Shown here in pieces: positions 10,801 through 20,657 of a DNA stretch of 64,000 nucleotides; the stretch's first letter is position 1, and every line of letters starts with the position of its first letter. The stretch comes from Bemisia tabaci. Its lineage: Eukaryota > Arthropoda > Insecta > Hemiptera > Aleyrodidae. Below the pieces are notes generated by a model, which worked only from the letters and a program-made list of their open reading frames with translations, was not told the origin of the DNA and searched no databases. Made by a program: the position numbers and the translations under genes. Location of the stretch: the NCBI RefSeq assembly GCF_918797505.1, contig NC_092797.1, positions 29,711,372-29,775,371 on the forward strand, written 5' to 3'.

Positions 10801-11793
10801 AATTTATGACAGTGAAATCAGTCTACGGCTGTTATGTATGATTTTATTCTTTGAGGATCATCGAAAGAAGAAAGTGCGTAACAATGAGTATTAGCATTCA
10901 ATCAAATAAGACTTCATGTACACCATTTAGCTTCATAATTAAGCTAAATCAGATCAGTAAAGAGACCTATCACAAGCACATACGCAGATTTTTAAATTCT
11001 AGTTCAAGAAGCCAATGTTTTCTTAAAAAATTAAATTAAAAAGAAAATTAACTGGGCGCGAAGTGAAACTTTTATTTCGACTCCCACTGCCTATGACCAG
11101 GTGATCAATGCTTTACAAACTGCAGATTTCAATTTTGAAACACCATTGTAATTTGTGCATGATGCTATTATTTTCTACCAGCTCACAACAACAACGTTTT
11201 TTTGGGATCGACGATAAATTTGGGACGAATAATAGTCGACACGTCTAGTTTATAAAATATGCACAGTCGAAGGGGAATTGCGTCTTCTGAACCGAACACG
11301 CGCCAAAAAATACTTGCAGCTACTCTGCCGTGGTAAGGAAAAACGCCATATGAACCTTTAGGCGTTGCCAAATTTTCTTTGATAAAACCCCAATTCCGTG
11401 GTAAGCCTATGAACATTTTTCTGTCAATTTTCAGATAATTTGGTTCCCAATTCCGCCTAAAGTTCTTGAAAATGTTGAGGACAAATATTCATAAGTTTCC
11501 TTAAAAAAGAACATTTTATCGAAGGAAATTTGGCCATTTTCGAATGTTCAAAAGGCGTTTTTTTCTTAGCACGGCAGTACTGTTGGCGGGATCTACATGC
11601 GGAAATAGCTCAAATAGTTCATGGGGGGGGGGGGGGGGGCTATTGCAATAAATTAGTGCATTTTTTTTTTTTTTAAAGTGAAAACTGGAGTTAAAATTGT
11701 ACTTAAACATGAGCATTTTCTTAAGGCGTCACTTTAATTGCATTTATTAATTATTTTGTTTTAGAATTCATGGAAGTCATGACTGGGGAATAA
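2674..11793 (+). CDS. TpnC: Troponin C, complete six-exon gene
   Basis: Calcium sensor of the thin-filament troponin complex, binding troponin I and T and switching on muscle contraction. Six exons join with conserved GT/AG borders and matching phases into 155 residues, normal for an insect troponin C (about 150-155). Four EF-hands are visible. Loop I (residues 21-32) lacks the acidic ligands. Loop II (57-68, D57/D59/S61/E63/E68) is canonical. Loop III (100-111) ends in V instead of E. Loop IV (136-147, D136/D138/S140/T142/E147) is canonical. Insect troponin C is known to bind calcium at sites II and IV, which fits. The C-terminus EVMTGE is typical of the family. Introns 3, 4 and 5 carry transposon copies. 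The neighbour on the minus strand is convergent. Calmodulin is excluded by the degenerate loops I and III. Family assignment is near certain; which muscle isoform it serves cannot be told. Confidence 0.95.
2680..5891 (+). other. TpnC intron 1
   Basis: 3.2-kb AT-rich intron without recognisable coding content. Two matches to the MEF2 consensus YTAWWWWTAR, both CTATTTTTAA, lie at 4579-4588 and 5366-5375. First introns of insect muscle genes often hold MEF2-dependent enhancers, but about one such match is expected here by chance. Confidence 0.5.
5892..5919 (+). CDS. TpnC: TpnC exon 2
   Basis: Preceded by the acceptor TTTTGTTCCAG and followed by GTAAGT. It encodes EELSKDQVK (residues 3-11) plus the first base of codon 12. 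The motif L-x-x-x-Q-V-x-x-L is the usual N-terminal helix of troponin C. Confidence 0.9.
6290..6490 (+). repeat. Minisatellite of family C type without flanks
   Basis: Three degenerate units with the core CTTGTAGGCG and TTTGGCGCAATGCGAGAAG, the same unit found inside family C elements but without the CATGGGCC ends. Confidence 0.7.
6573..6655. mobile_element. Truncated family A copy
   Basis: Left-arm remnant with ACGGCGTATGAGCATTCC, ACGTTGCC and GAAAAGTTA; the outer terminus and right arm are missing. Confidence 0.6.
7278..7334 (+). repeat. Three 19-bp tandem units in TpnC intron 2
   Basis: Three consecutive imperfect 19-bp copies, each beginning GATATCAG or GACATCGG and containing CATATC or CGTATC. 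Confidence 0.7.
7553..7696 (+). CDS. TpnC: TpnC exon 3 (EF-hand I and start of II)
   Basis: Acceptor GGGATTTTACAG and donor GTATGA. Encodes residues 12-59 with [18 protein letters not shown], the degenerate first EF-hand, then the linker [14 protein letters not shown] and the first half of loop II (EVDAD). Phase 2 in, phase 1 out. Confidence 0.97.
7819..7841. repeat. Poly(T) tract in TpnC intron 3
   Basis: Uninterrupted run of more than 20 T, a mononucleotide repeat. Confidence 0.8.
8415..8667. mobile_element. Family A fold-back MITE (TpnC intron 3)
   Basis: 253 bp beginning CTGCCGTGCTGAGG and ending CTTAGCACGGCAG, with the internal motif GCGTTGCCAAA mirrored in the other arm. Exact 4-bp duplication AGTT at 8411-8414 and 8668-8671. 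The arms are complementary over most of their length. No coding capacity, so non-autonomous. Confidence 0.9.
8733..8861 (+). CDS. TpnC: TpnC exon 4 (loop II to loop III)
   Basis: Acceptor CTCTCTTTCAAG and donor GTAATT. Encodes the end of loop II (SGELEFDEF), an acidic central linker (SEDQEEDP) and the helix [12 protein letters not shown] leading into loop III. It begins 65 bases after the end of a family A transposon in intron 3. Confidence 0.97.
9105..9894. mobile_element. Family C repeat with internal minisatellite
   Basis: About 790 bp, with imperfect inverted ends (AGGGCCGGATTC and AAATCCGGGTCT). Inside are tandem units of about 70 bp with TGTTTGACGCAATGCGTGAA and TTGTAGGCGCTA, and a perfect 18-bp palindrome near the right end. 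Related copies lie at 34918-35683 (opposite orientation, truncated) and 51892-52488. Open frames in it are not conserved between copies. Superfamily unknown. Confidence 0.8.
9853..9870. repeat. Perfect 18-bp palindrome in family C
   Basis: CATGGGCCGCGGCCCATG reads the same on both strands; the same 18 bases recur at 52446-52463. Confidence 0.95.
10636..10767 (+). CDS. TpnC: TpnC exon 5 (loop III end and EF-hand IV)
   Basis: Acceptor AAATTTCCAG and donor GTAAGT. Encodes [13 protein letters not shown], then [20 protein letters not shown], the canonical fourth calcium site. Phase 2 in, phase 1 out. Confidence 0.97.
11325..11577. mobile_element. Family A MITE (TpnC intron 5)
   Basis: 253 bp with ends CTGCCGTGGTAAGG and CTTAGCACGGCAG and an exact 4-bp duplication TACT on both sides. 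It ends less than 190 bases before TpnC exon 6. Confidence 0.9.
11765..11793 (+). CDS. TpnC: TpnC exon 6 (C-terminus)
   Basis: Acceptor TATTTTGTTTTAG; encodes EFMEVMTGE and stop TAA. The short last exon splitting the GAA codon is a common insect troponin C arrangement. Confidence 0.95.
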
Positions 11794-11896
11794 AATGGCG
11801 CAAACCTGAGAAGTGTCACAAAAACAACGCACAAGACGGAACCAAACTTTTTTGTATGATAATGACTGAAAAGACTGAATTAGTGTTAAAGCATCA

Positions 11897-11902
11897 AATA
11901 AA
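11897..11902 (+). terminator. TpnC poly(A) signal
   Basis: AATAAA 104 bases after the TAA stop. It predicts a short 3' UTR of roughly 120-130 bases. Confidence 0.6.
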
Positions 11903-11949
11903 TGGGAATAAGGAAGACTAAAGACTTTTTTCACTGCAACTATCTCCAC

Positions 11950-11955
11950 TTTATT
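11950..11955 (-). terminator. Distal poly(A) signal candidate, CABIT gene
   Basis: AATAAA on the minus strand, about 690 bases past the stop and 47 bases from the TpnC signal on the other strand. Confidence 0.35.
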
Positions 11956-12533
11956 TTCATTTATCTGTGGAATAATTTAAATTATTCAAGAGACTTATTG
12001 CGAGTAAAAGTTATTTAAGGGAAAAAATGAACAATTACAGGAAGTTGACAGTTCCGATTTACGTCCATCATACGCATTGCTATGTTAAGTGTTAGGCATA
12101 GAAGGATTTGCCGTTTGATGAGGTCTGTCTGTTCCCATTTAAATATTTCTCACTTTAAAAATATACATGCCCATGAGTAATCGTATTGAAACAATTTGCG
12201 CCTGCATTCACTCAGCAAATTCCAAAAATGAATAATTCATGAACAATTCACGATCGTGTTCCAAGTATACACCAGACGTTCAACCTCTTCGTGGCTAGTA
12301 TTTAATTACGTTTTCAATGTATTTTTAAAATTACATGGAAGCCACAGAGCCCGGTTGAAAATAAAATTTCTATAAGGTCAGCTATGTTTTATAATTCCCC
12401 TAATCTTTCAAATAATTGCTGGTTTGACCTTGTCTGAGTAAATATTACATAATGTGGCTTGAAAAATTGTAATTATCAAAGGGAGTTGAAGACGGAGAAG
12501 AACAAAAACAACAGAATGAAGAGAAGGTTGCTT

Positions 12534-12539
12534 TTTAAT
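12534..12539 (-). terminator. Proximal poly(A) signal candidate, CABIT gene
   Basis: ATTAAA on the minus strand about 107 bases after the stop codon; the second most common poly(A) hexamer. Confidence 0.35.
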
Positions 12540-12645
12540 CCTTTCTTAGTAAGTATACTTAAATATCACTGAGTGAAGCTTTAAGACTAATACAAGTATA
12601 CACAAAAATTTGTACAATTTGAACTAAATGATATGTTTACAACTA

Positions 12646-14522
12646 TCATACAGATCCATCATTATTCGAACTCGAGTTAGTACCAGAAAAACATCCATCA
12701 CTACCGCCACTTTGGTAATCCAATTTGAACGGACGTAACCTCGCTTTATTGTTGTAGTTGAAAGAAAAATACCTGCGATCATTGGTTGGATAAACATCAC
12801 CGATTTCGGCGTAAACATTCTCACTTGACCCAGACGAAACGTCCGACTCATTGGGAGAGATAGCATCCTTAACATTCGTGTACGGGATTTCCGTTTTTAA
12901 ATTGTTACTTGTGACATTGGTTTTCAAAGGTAGATCAATGACCGGTGTGTAGGGGATGTTTAGGGATTTTGGGGTTGAATCAACATTTTGAACCAACAGC
13001 CGTGTCTTGTAGACGGGTCTTTCAGCGCTATCCAAGGACATTGGCTCTTGAGTGGGCTGGTGTGAGTAATTGTTGACAGTTTTTCTAATTACCCTATACT
13101 TGAAATCAGCCTCAGGCGCAATTTTGAACTTGTCAACATCACGAACTGATTGATCCACGCTCTTATCTCTTTCTGGCTTGGTTTTCGGGTTGCTCGAACT
13201 TTTGCTATTGGTAACATGATTGTTTTTGTTTAAATACGTGACTAGCTCTTTATCTGATTTTGTTTTACTACTCTTACTACTTTTACTACTATTATTTATG
13301 ATAATGTTTTTCTCGTTGTTGCTGATTTCGATACTACTGACGTGATTGTATTTTAAACTACTTTTATTGCTGCTCGGATTGCTGTCCCTACCGCGATTGC
13401 CACTATTATTGCTCTGAGGAAGTTTTTCGGATTTATGGTAACTATCTAAGGAAGCTAGGCTGATGTCCGCGTCTTCGTTTCTTGATTTTATACTCGATGA
13501 ATTGGTTAACATATCCAGTCTTTCCATTGCACTTAAAGTGTTGCTATCACTAAAACTATCGTTTACGTTTGAGGATCCTGAGTTGATGCTATTTACATTT
13601 GGTAGACTACTCTCATTGTGCTTGCTCACTCGACTGCTACTGCTATTGCTATTGCTGTTCGATAGGACGAAGTTTGGTGGAGGCAGAGGGGGACTGTTTT
13701 GAGGAGGGGCTGCCGGGGGTTTTGACACAGGTGGGGGAGGAGGGGGTGATGAGGGAGGATTCAGATAATTCTTAGAGCCGCGGGAAGAGGGAGGTTTCGA
13801 TGGAAGGGGTGGCGGTTGTTTCGTCGAGGAGGGAGAGGAACTTGTTTTGGAGCGGAAGAGTTCGTTGTCGAAAATGTTCCTCTCTGTTTTCATCATTGGT
13901 AAAGAGAAACATTCGTTCCCACCGAAGTTCTTATGGATGAGTCTGTGGTTGGCGAGATTAAGGTAGAGGGAATTCGAATCACAGGTCGACGTCGAGTTAG
14001 TAGTGGAGGTAGTCGTTACCGCGGTCGCTATCGAGGCTACATTTTGAGCGTTGAGATTTCTGTACAGGGGTCGTGGATCCTCAGGGCCGTAAGAGGTGGA
14101 AAATCTGAAGGAGGCAGACTTGACCGTCTTCTTGTCGCCTAGAGACACTCGTCTTGATTTCTTCTCTTTCTTGTTGCTCTCGAGACTCTTTTCGTTGATG
14201 GCGTTCAGCTCTTTGATCACGTTCTCTGGATAGATATGATGGATGATCTTGAGCTGCTTGCACCACTTCTCGCCGTTTTCGTGGCAAAACCGCAAGGCTT
14301 TCTGCACTTTGGGAGATTTGAAAAGGCGCAGCTCGTCGTACTCGTGTTCCGTGGGCCTCATGATGAAAAACTTCGAGTTTATGTCGATTTCTAGGAGTCT
14401 GTATTGATCAGTCTTATTTCTGCTATCATTCGATGATAGGCTTCCTCTAGGAGTAGACCCGCCGTCAAGAACGCAGGCCAAAATCACGTCTTCCTTGTGA
14501 TAACTTTCAAGCAACATTGACC
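12646..14522 (-). CDS. CABIT gene coding exon 6 (large last exon)
   Basis: Acceptor AATGTTCACAG; 625 codons including the TGA stop. The start finishes the CABIT region (RLLEIDINSKFFIMRPTEHE), then the basic patch, the proline-rich block and the Ser/Asn-rich low-complexity tail ending DGSV. Plus-strand open frames over this exon are shadows. Confidence 0.93.
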
Positions 14523-17500
14523 CTGTGAACATTAAAATTGATGGAATTACAAAGGGCACATCGGAAGTCGCCAAGGATTTAATAATCAAGCGGGTGCAAT
14601 AATTTTTCGAGGGAAACTAGATCAGAAGCAAACAAATATTCTTGTGTTTTGACTTTCTCGATCGGGTTGCATTATGACACTTATTTACTTACTTTTTCGC
14701 CCGATGTAAATCACCGCTGTAATCGCTCAATTTATTCACATAGGGCGGAAAAGTAAGTAAATAAGTGTAATAAGTGTGTAAATATTCTTTTCTAGAAATT
14801 TAAAACTTCTTGTCTTTCATAGTTTTACGCTAAAATACAAGACCCTAGTCTTTCGTCACAACGAATATTGAATACTCAATGAGTATCGATTTATTCTCAT
14901 TGAAATATCGATTTATTCTCATTGAAATATAGATTTATTCTCATTGAAATCATTGGGAGAAGTTGCGCTTACGTTTGAATTCAAGCCACTATAATCTAAA
15001 AGATCTTATCGATTGTATCAAATTGCATTCAAACCAACACATCGCTGCTATTATATCAATTAAAATAAATTAAATCAAGTATTTATCGGTATTTTATCAT
15101 AAGTATTTTATCAAGTATTTGATATCCACGATTACGTTCTGTCAAATAACGTATATAAGTAATGTAATCAAGAAAAACTAAGAAAGCCAAAAAATCGGTT
15201 ACGCGATAAGGTAACTTTGGTCTAAAGAAAATTGAATCCCAATAATGATGCACAGAATCAAAGAATACAGAGTCTCCTTTGAACATATTAAGTCGACATT
15301 TTTTGAGGTAATTGATCACTGGATTTTCTTAAAACAGTAATTTCCTCAGCGCTCTATGCACTCGTGTTAGTACATTTGTTACATTAGAATGTTGGAATGA
15401 AACATACTAACATGCTCCGGGTGAAAAGGAAGATAAAAGTGCCTTCAACTCTGGAGATATGTAGCGCACAGTAATGTCGTGCATATTGTATCGACCCGGA
15501 TTGAAGGCATTCTTTAACATGAGATGCGGTACCATTGCATGAAAATCAACGAGAGTATTTTCTAGTAGTTTTTCTTGATCTTGAATAATGAATAGGGTGA
15601 ATTCGATATAAGTGATCCGCACTCCTCTTATCAAGTTCTCTCAGGAAGCACATTTTTACTATTCTAATTTAATGAGAGATACCATATACTTTCAGCCAAA
15701 ACTAATTATCATCGCCTATAGATAGTTCACAGAAACGTAGAGGTACAAACCTTGAGGTTTTGTTGATGAGATAATGCAGACTCGAACTGGGAGGGGAAAT
15801 GTTCGCAGCAACCTTGGAAGCTGGTAAATTTTACTAACATTTTCCTCTGAATTGTTTGCTACCGTCGTTATAGCATAAAATTGGCCATGCGTTGAGATGG
15901 GTATGTATAAAACCTGAAAACATAATCGAAGATAAATAAATGTGATGAAAAACAAATAGACAATAAAAGCTTGACATAAAATCTCATGTATTTGTAGAGG
16001 TGGGCGCCCCTCTTCCTATGATGAGTATTTTGCCACGAGCATCATCGAGATTAGCCCTCAATGGGAAATCATCGGGTTAACAAATGAACTGTTCGACTCT
16101 GTATTGCGTGACAATTTAAGGGGGATAATTTTAAATTGCATAAACTGCTTGTTGAAGTCTATAAAACGTTAGAATGCACCAATTTAAAGATTTTATAAGT
16201 CTTCAGTCCTTTCATACAAATTTTGAGGGTGTATTATACAATTTTTACTCCCTAAATACTTTGCAATAACTTGTAGTTGGAAATTACTATATACAATGCT
16301 TTTTGACAATTTAAAATACAGATATATGTCAAATAAAAACAAAGCATACACAGAAAACAAGTTTGGTTACATGTACTAAAGTTCGATCCTTATAGAAAAC
16401 GGCTAGATTCAGATGACGAACATTCGGTCTGATAAACCGAAGTTCAGTTAGTATAGCCGCACTTTGGTTTCGCAGATTGAATGCTCGATTATGCGAACCG
16501 AAGTATATACCGTACCCATACGGATCGAACATTGATACGCGTAACCGCATACTTTTCCAGTGCAGCATGTAATATATCTATCCCCTGCCCAAATACGTAT
16601 GAAAGGATTTTCCTTTCTTACAAACTCAAAATAAGCTTTAATGCAATGGGCCTGTTGCAAACTTTTGCTAGAGCAAAACTAAGAGTTGTTTCCTACAGAT
16701 AATGCCTCAAAAATCACGATGAGCGCATCGGCAAAGTCTGAAATGCACTCATAACTTCACAATCTGCGTAAGTATGCTACTATCAAGATAAACGAAAAAG
16801 GAAGAGAGAAAACATCTGTTCATTTTTTTTTCATTTTACACATACAAATATAGCGTACAGGGAGTAAAGTCTGCCTCATGATCAAACACTGAAGGTAAGA
16901 AAAATAATTTCGAGCCCGTGACTCGACTTTGTGTTGAAGCTACTTTCCTATAATCCGAAGAGTTGAGAGGAGAAAATGAAAGTGCATACCTGATTTGAGG
17001 AGGAGAGACATTGAGCATAACGGTTAGTCTCCTGCCGGCTTCCGATTAGGGGCCATGATAGTCGTTTTGATCGGGTTGACTGATTGGCAAGATCTTGATA
17101 GACTGCAAGCAATTTCAAGACTTGACCACTTTTCACAGTAGTTTTGCAGTACTGCTGCCGACTCCCATCTAAAAGAGCAAATTAGAAAATTCGAATAGAA
17201 TATTGAAGCTGTTAAAGTCAATATTCAGGTGAATCGTATACGTTTGCGTCTTCTTATTATCTATTGCGTGATTTTAATTTCAAGACTTTTAAAAAAATTG
17301 CGAGCAATTTTAAATGACAAATTTTAGATGTCTTCAAATGATGTTCAATAAAATGAGGTTGCTCAGTTAGTGAGACAATAAGTGAATCCTTCGCTGGAAC
17401 AGAATTGCTGGCTAGGATTTACGCTTGGATTGGCTTTGCGCATTGATACTTGGAGAGAGTTATGATGAATTAGGCATTAGCCAAAATTTCTACGATCTAA

Positions 17501-20500
17501 GATAAAAATAAAAAAAAACCTGCGAAAATTTTTTCGCGGTGTTATCTAATTTTTCAGTTGTAAATGTAGTTTTGTTAACTTTCCTCCTCTCTTTCTCTCA
17601 GAAAGCTGCGTAATTTCATTTCTGAGGTAGTATGTCATAATTTGAATGTTATTCGAAGATAGAACTACGGGTGAAAGTCATTAAAATAGACAATTTTAAA
17701 GTAGAGTATTACCGGAATTAGTACGATTATTTTGAGTGTACGCTATAATATCAGGGCCAACTGTCAAAAACGAAGTGACTTGTGCCGAGACAAGCCTGTT
17801 CATCGAGTTGTACGCTTTTGCTTTGACTTGTCCTCTTTCGGTAACTACACTGAACCAGCCTGAAAAAAATACATTGCAAAGTGATGAAAAGACAATATAA
17901 GAATGGAGCTTTACACATTGACAGGTTCTGCTTTAAAATTTTATTTGCAATAGCGTAAAATTTGCTTACAAAGCAGTATCCATCATTTTGAAAGTACCGA
18001 GGTTAAGAGGATGATTTGTAATGACCCTGAGAAGAGATCACTTTCCTATATACCTATCACGGAAAATAAAATATTAATTGATGTTACAATGCTCTTGGTG
18101 CATTCAAGTCCCACCTACTTTTGCAATCCTAGTTGTACAGTGATAGAATGTTTCGGTGCCGAGTGATATCAATGTTGATCTGTTAACGGGACCAAAATAA
18201 TTGTTACCAAAAAACATAATATTGTAACTACGATTAAAAAGTAGGTGGGATCTCAAACACAATATGAGCATGGTGAGAGAAAAAATTCTTATTTCTTGGT
18301 GCTGGGTTCCCTGCGCGGTTATTGTCAAATAAAAAATGAAGATACTACTGAGTAATTTAAGACCTGATATTTTACTCGGATTAACATCGAGTCTCAAAAA
18401 TTGAGATATTCAATTAGATTTTGGTTTTTTGGCAGGAGGGAGGTATAAAATACGGCGATTTTCCTCATTTATGATTCAAATTCGGCGATCACGGTGTTTG
18501 ACGTGAAAATGTGATGCGGAAACATGTGTTGTGCTGAACTACTTAGATCTGTATTCATAGCAGTTTCTCCAGCAACTTTTTTTGTTGTGGCAGTCACACG
18601 TGGTTTACATTATCATGGAAAGTATTTACGAAATTCGAGTCAGATTTAACAATGCAGCTTTGAAAATGATGCCTTGCAGGAACTTACAATGATTTGCATC
18701 GGCAAAAAGTACAAAATACTTACAAAAGAAAAAATGTAGGTGTGATTTTAAAAAAAATGTCCCCAGTATTTCTTTTTTTTTGTTGTATTTTGTCTGATTC
18801 GGGGCAAAATAATGTCTATTCTTTTCCAAGGAACTGTTTCCAATGTTATGATGCTGAATTGCACTCGAAATGTTCGAATTTGTCATTTTTGAGATATTAT
18901 GCTCGTCTGAACCTTCTTTAATGACAATGTAGACTCCATGGAGCCTTCCCAAAGGAGGAAGCTTCTTGAGAAACAACTATGATTACGACTCTTGCCCTTT
19001 CTGGTGATCTATTGAGCCATTTCATATGAACTAAACATTTCAGTTACGCTCGATTGCTCTTCCTTTACCTGTTCAAAAATTCTTCGTAAGTTCCCAAGGT
19101 TACCCATGGTCAGGGTTGCACGGGTGAAATGAAAAATATGAAATATTGAAAATTTCCGTAAAGTATTTCATGAAATTTCAAAAAGCTATGAAAAATATAA
19201 AACACATTTTCAAGGGTTGGGTATGCAACACGCCCTAAAAACCACCAAAAGACGAAAATCAGTCTCCTTTCATTTAAGTTTGCATTACAATTTCGAAAAA
19301 TATTTCTCAATAAGTTTCATATTTTTCAATAATTTTCATGTATTTCATTATTTTTCAACGTTTGTCATATTTTTCAATATTTTTTATAGTTTCTAAAAAT
19401 TCATGAAATATCTCACATGAACTTCAAGATTTTATTTTTCATGAACAATTTCAACCCACCCTGCCCATGACTACTACTTTTTCTAGTGCGAGCTGTTTTG
19501 AGATGACCGCTGTTCTTCATTATTTGTGGTGCTTCGAAGTGGGGAAAAAATCATATTACAGTGACTCTTGTCCCCGCCTAGGCTGAGGACAGGCCACACG
19601 ATCTCAGTCTTTACCAGTCTTAAGCGGTCAATAAAGAAGAAGAAAATGAAGAAGGAAGAGGAGGAGAAGCAGAGACAAGAGACCCTGCCTCTCGGCGACA
19701 GGTGGAAGTTTTCACTTTCGGGAATTCAATAATTCCTTTTGAACAATTATAAGGGAGCAACAGTCATCACTCTTATTTCGGCTGTTGACCTACCTACATG
19801 GTGGATGATGAGCTTTGGGTGACGTCATGAGCCAAACAAGTTTCCAAAACTTCGGCTTGTTTGCAAAACGAAACAGCCAACACGTTAAACATCAACCATG
19901 CAGGTAAGTCAACAGTAGAATGCTGAAGTCCCGAAAGTAAAAGGTTCCACCATTGCCAAGATACCAGTGGAGGGTTCTTGTCTCTGAGGAGAAGAAGAGG
20001 AGGAAGAGGTAGAGGAAGAGGAAGAGGAAGAGGAGGAGGAAGAGGAAGAGGAAGAGGAAGAGGAAGAGGAAGAGGAAGAAGAAGAAGAAGAAGAAGAAGA
20101 AGAAGAAGAAGAAGAAGATGAAGGAGAGTGTTACCTTGGAATGAATCGGGTATGACGATGAGAGAATCGTATTCATTTCCATTGAGATGCTTGTGTCCGA
20201 GTCTAGTTTCGGAAAAGTTCCTGGCCTCGACCTTGCCGCTCCGGTACTGTTTGTACATGAGGATGTGGCCGTTGAGGAGGGCGATGGGGTCGTTGGATCC
20301 GAGGAGGTCGGCCACCGGCTCCTGGGGCACCACCCGAACGACTCGCGGCAACGAGTACTTCTCCAAAAAAGTTCGCGGGGTCAAGTTCTCGCTGAGGGAC
20401 GAGCCGCTGTGGCTCGAGCCGTTGGTCATGATCTTGAGTCGGAAGTTGGAGTCGTTGTGCGAGTTTCGGTCCGACGAGTTGGACGCCGACGTGGACGTCG

Positions 20501-20657
20501 TCTTGTACGTGCTCAGAGGCGGCATCTTGAACACCAAGTCCTCGTCCCCGCCCCCGCCGATGTACCCCCCGCAGGAGTCCTTCCCCTCAACCCCGTCCCA
20601 TTTCTTGCAGATGCTTCGATTTAGGAAACTCTCCTTGATCCAGCTCCCGCTGAGCAT
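12646..20657 (-). CDS. CABIT-domain protein, serrano-like, six coding exons
   Basis: Six exons with GT/AG borders and compatible phases give exactly 1019 codons (1018 residues). Residues about 96-496 look like a CABIT (cysteine-containing all-beta, Themis-type) region. It opens with FLEKYSLPRVVRV, has GWFSVVTERGQVKAKAYNSM and a Cys in RQQYCKTT (residue 231), and ends near KALRFCHENGEKWCKQL. After this come a basic patch (about 511-519, KKEKKSRR), a Ser/Asn-rich tail, a proline-rich block (about 629-676) of SH3-ligand type, and ENVYAEI (Tyr 964), a possible SH2 target. CABIT proteins such as GAREM and Themis are signalling adaptors; Drosophila serrano acts with planar cell polarity genes in tracheal tube length control. 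No signal peptide. Assignment to CABIT is fairly sure; serrano versus GAREM-like is from memory. Confidence 0.75.
14677..14768. repeat. Hairpin-forming short inverted repeat
   Basis: ACACTTATTTACTTACTTTT on the left is answered by its complement AAAAGTAAGTAAATAAGTGT on the right, with GCCC/GGGC inside; about 26-bp arms and a 40-base loop. Probably a tiny MITE. Confidence 0.85.
14879..14950. repeat. Three tandem units of about 24 bp
   Basis: ATCGATTTATTCTCATTGAA is repeated three times with few changes. Confidence 0.9.
15412..15579 (-). CDS. CABIT gene coding exon 5
   Basis: Acceptor TTCATTATTCAAG and donor CAT|GTTAGT. Encodes QEKLLENTLVDFHAMVPHLM and DITVRYISPELKALLSSF. Phase 2 in, 1 out. 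Confidence 0.85.
15751..15913 (-). CDS. CABIT gene coding exon 4
   Basis: Acceptor ATTATGTTTTCAG and donor AAG|GTTTGT. Encodes VLYIPISTHGQFYAITT, YQLPRLLRTFPLPVRV and STKPQ. Alternating hydrophobic residues fit beta strands. Phase 0 in, 1 out. Confidence 0.87.
15914..16989 (-). other. CABIT gene intron 3
   Basis: AT-rich. The stretch 16365-16560 has degenerate GGTTAC and CCGAA motifs similar to 10250-10500 and 54430-54790, perhaps an old dispersed repeat. No exon seen. Confidence 0.45.
16990..17168 (-). CDS. CABIT gene coding exon 3
   Basis: Acceptor TTTGCTCTTTTAG and donor CAG|GTATGC. Encodes GSRQQYCKTTVKSGQVLKLL and SKRLSWPLIGSRQETNRYAQ. Phase 2 in, 0 out. Contains the Cys that may be the conserved CABIT cysteine. 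Confidence 0.87.
17713..17859 (-). CDS. CABIT gene coding exon 2
   Basis: Acceptor ATTTTTTTCAG and donor GTAATA. Encodes WFSVVTERGQVKAKAYNSMN and TSFLTVGPDIIAYTQNN. It joins exon 1 to exon 3 in phase (2 in, 1 out). The exon is short and has little methionine context, so it is easy to miss in open-frame scans. Confidence 0.88.
19111..19463. mobile_element. Family J hAT-like MITE
   Basis: Begins CAGGGTTGCACGGG and ends AACCCACCCTG. The interior is dense in ATTTCATGAAAT-type palindromes. Flanks CCCATGGT and CCCATGAC agree at 6 of 8 bases, in line with an old 8-bp hAT duplication. Confidence 0.7.
19990..20120. repeat. GAAGAG/GAA microsatellite beside the donor
   Basis: About 130 bases of AGG/AAG units on the plus strand, hence a CTT/CTC tract on the transcript that starts about 15 bases after the exon 1 donor. 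Confidence 0.95.
20135..20657 (-). CDS. CABIT gene coding exon 1
   Basis: Starts at the first ATG after an in-frame stop (TGA about 110 bases upstream). Encodes residues 1-174: a Gly/Ser/Asn-rich leader, then PRTFLEKYSLPRVVRVVPQE and NDPIALLNGHILMYKQY, the start of the CABIT fold. Donor CAAG|GTAACA, phase 1. The higher GC of this exon contrasts with the AT-rich surroundings. Confidence 0.85.

Larger units (their letters stand above)
11903..12645. other. Convergent intergenic spacer / 3' UTRs
   Basis: Lies between the two stop codons. It should contain the 3' UTR of the minus-strand gene. No open frame or repeat recognised. Confidence 0.6.
14523..15411 (-). other. CABIT gene intron 5 with hairpin and tandem repeat
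   Basis: Contains a 26-bp-arm inverted repeat (14677-14768) and three tandem units (14879-14950). Confidence 0.7.
17860..20134 (-). other. CABIT gene intron 1
   Basis: 2.3 kb with a family J hAT-like element (19111-19463) and a purine/pyrimidine tract next to the donor (19990-20120). No further exon recognised. Confidence 0.6.

Noticed and set aside
19794..20134. Leu/Pro homopolymer extension of CABIT exon 1
   Set aside because: It is translated microsatellite beyond a good GT donor; the spliced model keeps the frame and CABIT similarity.
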